Origin: Owenia fusiformis
Taxonomy: Eukaryota > Annelida > Polychaeta > Sabellida > Oweniidae
DNA: 64,000 nt
Reading direction: 5' to 3'
NCBI GenBank assembly: GCA_903813345.2
Contig: CAIIXF020000001.1
Span: 30,431,915-30,495,914, forward strand
Below are positions 11,401 to 24,900 of the stretch, one piece after another (position 1 is the stretch's first letter; every line of letters starts with the position of its first letter). Under the pieces are notes generated by a model. The model saw only the letters and a program-made list of their open reading frames with translations, did no database searches and had not been told where the DNA came from. A program made the translations under genes and the position numbers.

Positions 11401-14400
11401 CACCTGATTTCTTCCAATACAGAGCCCTATATAAAATAGCCATTCAAAAAATTGATGGATTGAGACAAAGATGGTTGAATGGAAGAATGGATGAGAGGAT
11501 GATTCTATGGCACTGGGGATCAAGACACAATCTCTTTATTTCCAGTTGATCCCCAGTGAATGGGCTCACATGGATGAGCCCAAAAATAAGGATGTTGAAT
11601 TGTATTGCTAACTGAACCAATCAGTATCATTATAGGACCAATGGTACATATCGTTTGGAATATAACTTATCTAAACGAATTATTAAGTTTTTATCTGTAT
11701 AGTCTAGTATTATTAGGAGTGATATGTGAAAGTCACCACACTATAGCCATTACATTCTAAAAACTGTACATTGATTTTATCATTCCTCGTTAAGGTCTAT
11801 GTGCAGTATGGCAAGTGATTTAAGACGGTCATAGCTTTCACAATGAGTACTTTCAAGGCATACGGTGGTTTTTATTAAAACAATATGTTTTCTTTCAACT
11901 GAAGTCTTCATGATGATAAAAATATCAATCAAACAATTCGAAAAATTATGAATAGGAAGTAGGAACCCCATGTCAAGATTTTTTTCAAATTGTTGAACCT
12001 ATTTACTCAAAAGAGGATCTTATTTTTCTGATTTTTTTGCATGAAAATATTATTCAACAAGGGGTCTAAAACATCTTCTAAAATAGAATGGTATTGAAAG
12101 TCTAGTTATGAAGATATCAATTTTCATGACCAAAATTATGCTGAAAACAATGGACAGCGCAGGTTTTCCCTATGGGAAAATAACATGGGATGTGTGGTTT
12201 TAAACTTTAACGCATTCCAATACCCTTCCCCTTTTCAGAAATTGTTAATATAGTGTAGAAGAAACTTTCGATATGTTTAAATTGAGAAATCCTCTTTTTA
12301 AAAAATGAGCCTAACAAAAGTGCCAAGAAGCGGTACTAATCCCTAATTTTTCAGAGTTAGATTGATATTTTACTATCATGGTGACTTCACTTGAAAGAAA
12401 ACATATTGTTTTAATAAAAACCTCTGTAATTATGGACAGAAGGTACTCATGGTGAAAGATATGACCGTCTAAAATCACTTGCTATACATGGACCTTTCTT
12501 CAATTCACCCTCTTAATCCAAATCAAACTAGAATAAGTCTTGCTATTATTGACAGCAAAAAGGATAAATCCTGCCATAAGAAAACAAAACTGTCTTGGTG
12601 TAAGATCTCATTGGAATTTATGTGGACATTAATTAACTTGTAGGCCTACTGCTTTATAAGAAGAGACTCTTATAATGACTCCTATATGAGATACAATAGG
12701 GAAATTAGACAAAGACTTAGATAAGCTACTTTTTAAGGTTTAAAATTCCAGAAGTATTATTTGATTAACTTTAGAGTATTTGACCAACTGAAGAATGAAT
12801 TACATGGAACTCAACATAACAAAGGGAAAAGACTAAAAGTTGTAATGGAACTTAGCAAGAAAAAGCAAACTCTAAGTGCATACCAGTCAAAAACTAATTT
12901 CAAAGGCACAAGTCTAGAGTTTAGTTATAAACTATCCTCTGCCTAGTATAGACTATATTACAGTTTAGTAGCTACGCCCCCATGACCTATGCCCGTAACA
13001 GTCCGGGTCATAAATCATTTCAAACCTACCACACTGATGTTTTCTCAACCTATCAGCAAGCTGGAAGGAACATATTCAAAATGTGTGCTCATTAATCATG
13101 CGATGATGTCAGAGGAAATGACCATTATAGAAAGTCGTCCGTATTTCCATGACATTCTGAATGGCTCGGTGAGTTCAGAGAATTATAGTTAACTGAAAGA
13201 GTGAAGACGAAGCTCTCTTTTAAGAAGCGAAGTCGAGCAATGCAAAGGTTATTTCAAAGAGTAATTCATCAGTCAAAAAATCCTGAATCACAGACAAACC
13301 AATTTGATCAATATTTGAAATATAAATGTTGTTACATTAATTCTGAACAGATTTTAAGTGAACCCCCATAGTTCCCATGTTTTTTTAATTGTTTTCCGGA
13401 TATCATAATGGCTATATTTTAAGTAAGAAAAACATTGCTGGTCTTTTTGGATGACCTCAAAAATATAACAGGCTGTAAATTATTGTTTAAAGGCCCCATG
13501 TAAAGTTTAAACCACTTTGGCTTATATTGTAGTCTTACCCAATGTTATCAAAGTGTGATATGTGAAACTTTTTTTTTAGATTTCAAAAAGTGGTTTTTGA
13601 TAGACTTTTTGTTCCAAAATTTGTGAATTTATTTAAAACCAACCTTTAGAGGTCATTCATACCTTCTAATTAGCCACAATTCATACCAATGCATAGCATT
13701 CATCCTCCCATGTTTTTTGCCGAAAAAATTAAGAAAATCGGTTGATAAACAAGCGAGAAATGAACTTATCAGTGCATGAAAATGGTTCTGAGAAAAATGC
13801 ATTTCAAAATTTTAGTTCTCATAGTAACCAATGGTACAATGATATCTAAAACATAATTTATTCTTCCTTTTAACCTGGTTAGACAATCAACATTGTTTTT
13901 TTATGAACGTCTAGAATATTTAGAAAAGATTGACATCGAAAAAAAAATTTCAATTTTTTTCAAAAAGTTTTTGTTACCTGAGTGACATCACTAATGTTTC
14001 AAAATATTTTTGATATGCTAAAACATTGAAGTGGCCCATTAAATATGGCATTTTATTATTGAAATAGTGTGTCCTTTGTTCAATCTTTGCATTGGTGTTA
14101 AAAAGATAATCTTTTTTGAAATGCATTAAGAAATATTTGATGATTGAGAAATTTCAACTTTTTTTGAAAAATGGCGGGAAATTTGAATATTTGAGAAATG
14201 AAATGCTCACAACTTTTTTTGAAAAAATTTTTTTTTGTTCAAAAATCTCTAAAATCACTTTTTAAGTCCTGACAAATAGTAAATGAATGATAAAAAAATA
14301 TTTTCAAACTTTAGACGGGGACTTTAATGTTTAAAGAAATTAGAAGGACTTGATCATCCCTAAAATGATTGATAACATCATCGCCAGTCATATCGCAGAA

Positions 14401-17400
14401 TTTGATGTGACAATATTTCCCATACCTGTGGAGTTGTTATTTTCTAATTAATCGTTAATTGTTATATGTCTAATTAGTATTTAATGATTTTGTTTTCAAT
14501 CAACTATTCAAGTTCAATATCAATATAGCACATTGATGTCATAATATGATAGCACTGCTTAAGGTGCCATGTAATGGTACTTAACAAGAAATGACAAAAC
14601 AGGAAGTGACAAAATCATGCTGGATTTCAAACATTTTTTGAACCAAGATATTAGATAACAGAGTTCTGTTTTAATGTCCAGTGAGTTTATCTAGTTCAAC
14701 ATATCATTTACATGGCCAGGATCACAAGATCGCAAGGTCTTACTAGATTGGAAAATGGGAGCTCAAGTCTGACTTTTAAGTGTAGCAGGAGATCACCCTG
14801 TTTAGAGGAAAAAATAAAATAAATTCTAGAATAACAATTATTTTAAGTGAGCTCTTGTAATAATGATCTGGCTGAAAGGTTCCCTTTGGGAAATATAACA
14901 AAATATCACCCACTCAGAAATGTATATTAGAATACATTAGTAAAAAAGGTTTGCATCTCTAAATATCATTCACCACAATTAAGAAGATGAAAACTAATAT
15001 TAGCTATCTACAATAATTGTAAATTCAAGGTTATGGAAGGGTTATGTTCCCACCATGGTATACACTGTTGCTCATAAATATGGAATATTAGATTTGGCAG
15101 CTCAGAATTCAAATTTTGGAGTAAAAGAACATTTATTTGGAGTCAATTCAGACATTTATTTTCTAGGCAAATCATAATCACATATTTCATCTTCAAATCA
15201 ACTTTTTTGGAGAAATGTAAAATGTAAAACAGATCAAACATGAAGATTATGATTATGAAGATTGATGTGTCCTCTATCCAATGATAGCACTAATATGCGT
15301 TATGTCCTCTTTGTTCTGAAATCAGAACATCAACCCTACGGGACCAGCATTGAATGAAACATCTGACCTTTCTAAAGTGAAATAAGGCCCCATTCCTCAA
15401 TCTGGATAGAGCGTAACATGTCTAAATTTTGAGGTGGGGGTCCAAGCACAAATCTCAATACCAAGGTCGTCCCACATTTGCTCTGCATTAAACTGATGAG
15501 CTGACTTTTGTACCCATGGTAGTTGGTCCACATTGCCTGCCCTGATGTAATCCCACATGGTGCCACTAGCATATGCAACAGCATGATCATTCTGCAGTTG
15601 AATGTTGCCCCAAAACACTCTGTTTACATGTGGTACTTGGTGGAGGTCCAAAAGGTCAATTTACTCTGAAATTATGTTTGGGAATCACCAAGGGGGTGCA
15701 ACTTCTGAAGTACTGCTCCAAACAACCTCTGTAATACTGCTCCAAACATAAATAGGGTCGCCTTCATGGACTGCCACATCATTAAGTGCCCTTATTGTCT
15801 CTTTTCCCTGGTCTACGACAGAAACGAACACAATTATCAACTTTGTGGAGGACACATCTTATTTCTTTACATGCTGTCATATGACACCGAAGATTACATG
15901 TAGGTCCAACGTTTTGATGCTTTCCTGCCCATTGAAGGTACCTCTTTTTGTTATGATCAGTCAGCTGTGGTCTCTTTAAATGTCTCATGGCCTTGCATTC
16001 ATTATAAAGAAATCACTGGTTGTCTATAGCTCTGGAACACGGTGTTTGAGGTGAGACAGCCATTCATCTCGTAGACTACTGGTTTACATAAAGCGATTTT
16101 GTATAATTTTGATAAATGTAGTAGGTAATGGTCTTTTCTTACATTTTTCTCTCTAGGGCTACTTTTGCTGTGACCTGGAGTCACATTCCAGTGCCTTTGG
16201 TACCACTGCAGAATTTTAGAGACTGTTCCTGACACACCCCTAGGGCAGTTTGTTTCATGCCAGAGAGCACCATCCCTTTGACCTGGTATGCTTTTTTTCA
16301 CTTATTCTATGGGGCATGCCTTCTAAAAACTCTTCCAACTCTAAATTAATTTTTCATAAATGTGCACAATGATTACAACTAAGATTTGGACACCTCTTTC
16401 AAGTTACCAATATCATGAGGTCGTGGGGTCACCTAAGTGAATACAAGTTTAATCAACCATAAATGATTTAACTTTTCATACCAATCAGTTTTACATGCTA
16501 AACTGATGAGGGAATGAGAACACATTACAAATTTTCATCAAAATGTTATCATTTTATAGAAATTCCATCGAACAGTTCATATCTATAAAACATTCCATAT
16601 TTTTGAGCAACAGTGTATAGCACTATTATCCAACCCACTGAATACAACACCTAGGAGAAAAGGAATAACATATTTCAGACAGTACTCTGTGGCTATTTTT
16701 CATTCCAATACTCATAGCATCTCTCTCTGTTGCATCGCAGAAGAATAGAGATGAGAGGGCGTGCCTTACCACGATGGTTTTTTTTTTATCTTTTAAATAG
16801 GTGCATATGTTAGGCCAATGCACTATCTCAGAGGGAAAAAGAAATAGAGATGATTGATTCATTTTGATTTTGAGACAAGGAAGGCATGTTGATGGGTGAT
16901 CAGTCCTTGTCTCAAAGTCAAAATGACTCAATCATCTCTATTTCTTTTCTGCCAGAGATAATGCATTGGCCTAACATACATGTACATGTATGCATATTGG
17001 AAGAATTTATATCCTTTAATTTGTTTCAAGATGAACATCAGGCAGAGAAAAAATTGTAGGATTTTTAGAGCCATTTCATCCTTTTCACCAACAAGGAGGT
17101 GTATTTATATCCCTTCAAGTGCAGAGTTTTAACTCACTCTTGAACATAATCAGCCAATATCCCAGATGCGAGTAGAAATAATCTTAATTTACGTCATTAA
17201 AAATCAGTCACAAATCTACATGTAAAATTACATTTAGAAATGTGGTTTTGAAAAGAGTTTATCAACTTTGAAAATTTAATTTTCTTTGAAAATGTGACTT
17301 CTAGGTCGGGGAGATTCCCCATAGAGCCCATGTTGTAAAACCACAAAAAGTATATCTTTTCTTGTGTTGGGCAGATAATATTTGCTTTCACTGGACATAT

Positions 17401-18947
17401 TTTAATTTGTATAACTATCAGATACATAAAAGTGAACATGAAAAGTGAGAATATGTACTATTTTTATTATAATGTTCAGTCAGTACTGTATGTTTTGGTT
17501 TAGTATGGATATGAAAAACTGATGCATATTCAAGTTTAAGGGAATTTTGTAATACCCTGCCATGTTAATTCCCCTGAATCAGCCACCTGGTGGCGAAACT
17601 GGTAACTACCTCCTCGCATCTGAGTAATTGACAGGCTTAATTTAAACTCATTTCATCACTTCAACATTTCTATGCCTATAAAAGATAGAATCTGGTACAT
17701 TGAAATATTTAGATATAAAGGGTGGTCCAAAAAAAATGGGACACTCGTATTTCAAAAATAAATATTGATTTTCTTGATGAAAACATGTCATATTATATAC
17801 CAGTGGATAGGGAATTTACTTATCTTTGATTTGGTATATCATAGGGTCAAATTAATTATAATGTCTGTCAACCAGCGTCCATAATATAAATGATGTCATT
17901 TTCATTTCAAAACGGGTTCTCCAAAACTTTTTTGTCAATTTTATTTACGTAAACATATATTCAATATGCCCCCCATTTTGATCAAATGTAGCCCTCAATT
18001 TTGGCCTAAACTGGTCAATAACATCATTGATATGCTGTTGAGACAATGAATTTCACTACTCAACAATTCAATCCTTAACTAGATAACGGCAACTCCGCGG
18101 AGTAGCAAATCCCAACGAACAAAATATCAATTAGCGAATTCCAATCAATTATACTCATTACTTTGGTTAAAATTGAAAAAATTAGATTTTAGAATTGCGA
18201 ATTCCTGCAAAGCAGCCATTTTGAATTTTCTGAGATACAAATCTGAAAAATAATACCATAATTGTGATCTACTCCAAAATTCCTTCAATTTGAGTATAAT
18301 ATAACCATACTTTGAAGGGATCGAAAAATTATTGCGAAATCGTACATTAGACGGCCATTTTGAATTTTACGAGGCTCGAATCAAAAAAAAGATACAATAT
18401 TTGCAATCTACTTTTCATTGCCTTTCATTTGAGTATCATAAAGCTATACTTTAGAAAGATCTAAAAATTAGCGAAAATTTCTGTTTTCCTGACCCCCCAT
18501 ACACAGCCCCTGGGGGTCAGGATGAAAAACACGGAATATATGTGAAATAGATAAATGTTGTGAATATACTACCAAAATTTCAAACAATAATATTAATTAC
18601 TTTGGTTCAGAATGAAAAATTTAAGATTTTTGTGAAAAAGTCCCGTCATTTTTAAAGCGGCAGCCATCTTGAAAATTTTTTTTTTGCGTAAAACTATTCA
18701 CCAAGATAAATCTTTCCATTAAATATGAAGAAAATCTGTCTACAAGTATTTGAGTTATCTTCCGGACAGACGGACGTCATTTGTTGTTGCTGCATTGGTT
18801 TCTTCATTCATTTTCTTCTTTCATTGTCTTGATTTGATTGCGATGTTACTTTCAGGGTCCACAGACTTGAGACTGCGCATAGGTGGGTTAAACGTTTTGA
18901 TCCGGCCGGAAAACTCTCCCCTTCCCCTCGGACGGACTGACTGACTG

Positions 18948-18979
<32 letters not shown>

Positions 18980-21900
18980 ACGGACAGACGGACGGAGGGC
19001 TTCACTATATCCCTGCCGAACTTCGTTCGTTGGGATAATAAGGGACTGAGTAGATGTAATGGGTTAATGATAAACCAATTCTGTTAGTTCTTGCAATATT
19101 TGGTAGTCGCAGACGTTGATATCGGATGACCCAATTATGTTGTTTTGGACCATCCTGATATGAGCTCACTTTCGAATCATTATATTTTCCAACAAGACGG
19201 GGCTCCAATCAATAGATCCCACAGGAGTGTCAAATGGTTAAAAGAAAATGTGCCTAGATTCATCCCCCTTAATCTGCCTCCCCAGATCACCCGATTACCA
19301 AACATCTGCGACAACATCTGCGAGAACAAACAGAATTAGTGTACCATTAATCCTTTACCGTACATCTATTCAGTCCCTGAAGGACAGAATTATTGAGAAG
19401 TGAAATTCATTGTCTCAACAGCATATCAATGATGCTATTGACCAGTTTAGGCCAAAATTAAGGGCTACAATTGATCAAAATGGTGGACATATTGAATGTC
19501 TTTTTATGTAAATAAAGTTGACAATAAAATTTGGTTTTTGCAAGTTTCGGAAAACCTGTTTTGAAATGAAAATGACATCATTTATATTATGGACGCTGGT
19601 TGACAGACATTATAATTAATTTGACCTTACTTATGATATATCAAATTAAAGATGAGTAAATTCCCTATCCATTGGTATATAATATGACATGTTTTCATTA
19701 AGAAAATCAATATTTATTTTTGAAATACGAGTGTCCCATTTTTTTGGACCACCCTGAACATTACAAACACTTCCAAAAATATAAAACTGCCCATTTATTG
19801 ACATTAATGAATCACTATCATGAGTAAAATGATAGCTTGCTAACCAACCCCAAAAACATGAACAGAAAATACATTTCCTATTTGCAAGCTGGTACCAATC
19901 CCTAAAGGAATTCTAGGCAATAAAAGTAACAAAATATTGCTTCTGGGACAAGATCAAACGACTTTTACATATTCTTTTCCCTACCTATTTTGTAATTTAA
20001 CAATCAACACAAGTATACATACCATATTTCAGCAGATATCGAAAAAATCATAAAAATATTTTTTGATCGATAAATTCATGGATTATACCATGGTAAAACC
20101 GGAGGTATTTTCTCTGAAGTCCATGTGGAATATTTAAATTATTTAAAATTTTGACGTGGATTCGATTTCAAATGCTTCTTAATGATCTTCAAATGATTTC
20201 TACTACTGCACCACAGACTTAAGCACTGATACCTCAATTCCACTTTGTACTCTTAGGGAATAAGAATGGTAGCTATAGCCTCATTTAGAATGGGTAAACA
20301 TACTCTGCTAATGTATTGTGGATTGCATATTTTGTTAGGATTCACAAAGGTAATATTTCAGGAAGAACAATATTTGTAATCGAGATTCATCATAAAAAAA
20401 GCCATTAAATTAATTGTTCTTGTAACTGCTGAGTTTATTTCATTTTCTGCTCAGCCAGAGACATATAAAACATTATCATTTTTACATAAAGAGATCCATA
20501 AAATGCCAGTGTGATGGGTCCCTTGAGCATGATGAATGTACATTGATGATGAGTGATGTTTTCATAAACAGAATTTATTAGAATGAGGTATATGAAATCA
20601 CATTCTAACAAATTCTGTTTATGATTTCTCTAAACATTAAAGAGAGAATCAGAGATAGCGAGCGGGATACACAAAAAATTGTTCCAATTTTAGAATATTT
20701 TTGGCTCATGTCATTCCTTGTCATGTCTATTTTTTAAAAAATCAGAAAAGTGCATACTTTATTCCAGGAAAACTAAAGATTTTTACAATAATATATTATT
20801 TTTCTATAAGAATTATTATTTGGTAGAATTTAAACATTTTCCACCCACTTTTTCACTTTGAATCATTAATAACTTCACCAATTTGTAACATATTGTGAAT
20901 CCTTTTGGATATATTGTATTTGATATTGTAAGGAATAGATTGGTAGGTCAATTATACAAGTTGCTTGTAACTTTGGCGCCCATTATAGATCTGATTCTGC
21001 CTTTAAGCAGTATTTTTTGCATATACCTGGTATATATTTGAGTTCATCCTTAGTATATCACAAGGCATTAAGATTCAAAATGTCACCACCTGCCATTTGT
21101 TACAGGCAACCAAACATGGTCCACAAAAAAGTTTGAGACTATGAAAAATGAGTTGTAGTATTTCAATGACTGGATTTGAAAACAATTCAACTATGCCACA
21201 ATTTAACATTTTTGGGGGTTCACTCTCATGTATTTCACATATTAACTCTGTCCCCAATAATCCAGGATTCCCATTTGCCTGATAACACACTCTTAAGAGA
21301 TTTTTTGAAACCATTCAAAGGATCTCCATAGTTGTATTGAGTTTCTGAATCTGATGTAATTCCCACTAAAACCAAACAAACTGAAAATTATAAATGACAA
21401 TATTAAAATAATTTCACAGCTACTCTAGCCTGATCTAACAGTTTGGACCATTGCTCAATATTGTGCCTCATGGAAAGAGAAGCAGAATTGGGGTAAAGTT
21501 ATATGAAATGCAGTAGTACCTGTTTCTGTTTATTCGCTGATTCAAGATGTAACATATCATCTCTATAGCCTGATTGTATTGTCTGAAGATTCTTTATCCT
21601 GAAATAAAGTACACATATCAATACATATCAAAAATGACACATACTGTACATTCTTGCTGTAAAATACATCCATGTACTTTAGATATGTTAATTCCAGATT
21701 GAACTGGAAACACCCGACTTGATTGATGATTACAAAGGTGTCTAAATGATTTTCAGCTCACATGCATATTTGATGAACATGACTTTTGTACATACAATTT
21801 CTTAATGAGTATTTTAAAGTTTTTCAATAGTAATTTTTTCATCCTGAGGATTGCATAAACCACTTTTATTCAATCAAAACAGCAGAGATACAACAAGGAA

Positions 21901-24900
21901 CTTTGAACTTAATATAACAAAAATACTAGTCTGATATAAGGAGCTAATTTAATGAACAAATCCTCCTCGATCGCAATGACTTAATAAATAAACCAATGAA
22001 TGTTTATTGCAATTTCACAAAAAAACAAAAAACTACTTTCATGTTAAATAAAACTTCAATTTTGTATCACTTGGTAAAGGGCCACGCCTGTACTCAAAAA
22101 CACAAGGTAAGAATTTAGTGAGCTGTCTGTCCCCAACCTTGTGGCCTGATAACAATATAGCACCTTAAATAATATATAAAGGTGTAAAAAAAAATCCCTT
22201 ACTTGATGAATACAACTAAATGTCACTTAGAGGCTATTACTCTGAGGACTCTTTCATTTCTTATTGATGACTTTTCAAATTACCCACTTCCGTGTAAGTC
22301 TAACTACAGAGATGGTAACTCACCTAATCAACAGACATTCACATAAAGAAGGTGAATAAATTGACTTTTTATACTCATTATGGATAGAGCTATTAGGAAA
22401 GTCCAGTATATCTTACCAGATAAATATAGAGAATAATTAGCGGATTGAAAATGACATTGAAAGAACCTTTATGATGTGCAAATAATTGACAATACTAATC
22501 ACTTGTAAGTCTTTCTAATTTCCTTTACATCCCCTATATCACTAATATGTTGTCGCTTTGAACTAAATTAATGACAAAGTATCTGATCTTCCATTATGAA
22601 AAGGAAATATATTTAGCATTAACTTTTGATCATTGACTTCTGATCATCCTAATAACAAAAGCAATATGACCGCCTTCGAAGATTTAAAAAATGTGTTCCA
22701 TTTTTGCAGATTACCTGCCTTTGTTTCATATTAAAAAAGGGTTTGTGTAAAAAACTGGGTGACCGGGTAGCCGGGTGGCCGAGTAACTGGGTACTTAACG
22801 TTCTTTGCAGGGTTACCAACTTTCAAAGTTGCACATTTGTAGACTACTCTTCAATATTTTTACGTTATCATTTTACCTGTAGAACCTGTAAGAGACTTAA
22901 TTGAGGAAGTCCTAGGTAGTTATTTACACACTTTCCACGTACGATGACATTAGTTGCTTGATTTATTGTCTGAATGATTGACGGATATCGATGATTGTTT
23001 TCTATGATTGCGATTTCTACGAGATATTTAACAAATCTGGAAGATTTACGTACGCGTAAATTGAAACGTATATATTTGCCGTTTTTCTCTGTTAATTAGT
23101 GTACGATGTACAATACAACGTTAGTTGCTTGATTCCTATTGCCTCACTGATTGACATTACATGTATATTAATTTTGTTTGTCGTTTTGCCGGTTGATTTC
23201 TTGGTAAATAAACTCTGTTGCTTGTTTGGTTGTTTGCTTGATTGGTTGTGTCACTGGTACGTTGATTGGGATGTCAGTTGGGCGTTTTGAGGCATAAAAT
23301 GAAAAAATCTCCTAACCCTGGTAGGAAGGTAGGGTAGGTTACCCGGTCACCCGGTCTTTACACAAACCCTTGAGTGATTGACAGGGTGATGATTATTTGT
23401 TTTGCTGGTTGGTTCATGGTTTATTGGAAGATTAGTTTGTTGCTTGGTTATTTGGTTGTCATTCAATGAAAAAAATCAAATTCCCAACCCTGCTCGGATT
23501 GTTAGGTACCCGGTCACCCGGCTACTCGGTTACCAGGTCACCCGGTTTTTTACACAAACCCTTAAAAAAAAGCTGGGAACATTTTGTGCTTCTTTGACTG
23601 ATACATCTATGGATAGATGGACTTCATGGCTTTAACATTTTTCTTCTGAAGGTGTTTTGTGGGTGTTACCTCTGGTGTTTTCTGACTCTACTCACCTGCA
23701 ATGTTGGGAAGACAAGCATTCACGAACCACTTTCTGCTGTTGCTTGAAGAATGCCTGGAGGAAAGAATACATGTAATTCATATGTATATTTACAAGACAT
23801 CACTCTATGGTAAACAAGAAAAGGTTACATTGCTAAGTAAGACAACGGCAACTTAAAATCAGCAACGCCACAGAGTAGCCAATCCCAACTAACAAAACAT
23901 TCATGAATCTGTAGGCAGGGGAGTCAGAAGGATTTGCCAAGATTGGGCGACTTTCTGGTATGGATGGGGCGACTTTCTGGTATGGATGGGTCGTGCGTGA
24001 AGTGTGCCACATGCAAAGCGTGTGGCGCAATCTAGGGGGATCGGGCTTAATGTGACTGTCATTCACCATTTATTAAGCAGTAAAAAATTGATTTGCTACA
24101 TTGGTGACAAAATGTTTACAGTTACCGTTGAATGTCGAGACTCGCATCATACAAATGTAATTTTTAGCGATATGTCTGCATGGAATGATAATCCTTCCAC
24201 TAAATATGAAGAAAATATGTCTACTTGTATTCGAGTTATCTTCTGAACAGAGGGATGGACTGACAGATGGAAGACTTCACTATATCCATACTCAACTTTG
24301 CTCATTGGGATAATTAAAGTAAATGTTTTACACATATATGGTAAACATCTTAAAAAATTGGCAAATTTCTTGCCAGTCTTTTAGCAGAATCATAAAATGC
24401 CACTTGTAAATGTTAAATTGATTCCAAAATGACAATTACAAAAGTATAATATTTACACAATGTGTTCATTAACCCTTCTGTAACTGGTATAGAATCAAGT
24501 ACAAAAACCAATCTTCTGTTTGGGTCAAGTAGAACTTTATTACAATCACATAACATTACTATACTAACAATCTACTAAATGTTCTACTTGCATGACATAT
24601 GAGCAAAGCTATTACAAGACTTGAATTTAATGCCATGGTACAGAACTAGAAAACTGCAGTAGTAGCAAATCCAAACGAACATTATAGCATACTATATATG
24701 AATCTGTATTTGTCACAATGTAATATTTACCATCTACTCTTCCCTTGAAAATATAATCAGTAGAATGAGTAGATATTAAAATACATACATTAGAATAGAG
24801 ATATATCATAATTTCCAACGATATGATCAGTACTGTCAACCCCCAAAGATTTTCTCGCGGGACAGATTTTTTAGACACAGTGCCCAAAATTCGCGGGATT

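Larger units (their letters stand above)
17719..19755 (+). mobile_element. Mariner-like element with ~340-bp inverted repeats, split by another insertion
   Basis: The ends AGGGTGGTCCAAAAAAAATG and its inverse bound the element. The inverted arms (about 17719-18060 and 19400-19755) are unusually long; the right arm holds the transposase C-terminus and the left arm holds an inverted copy of it. A 0.96-kb dispersed repeat (18081-19043) is inserted in the interior. No clear TA duplication remains on the right. Confidence 0.85.
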
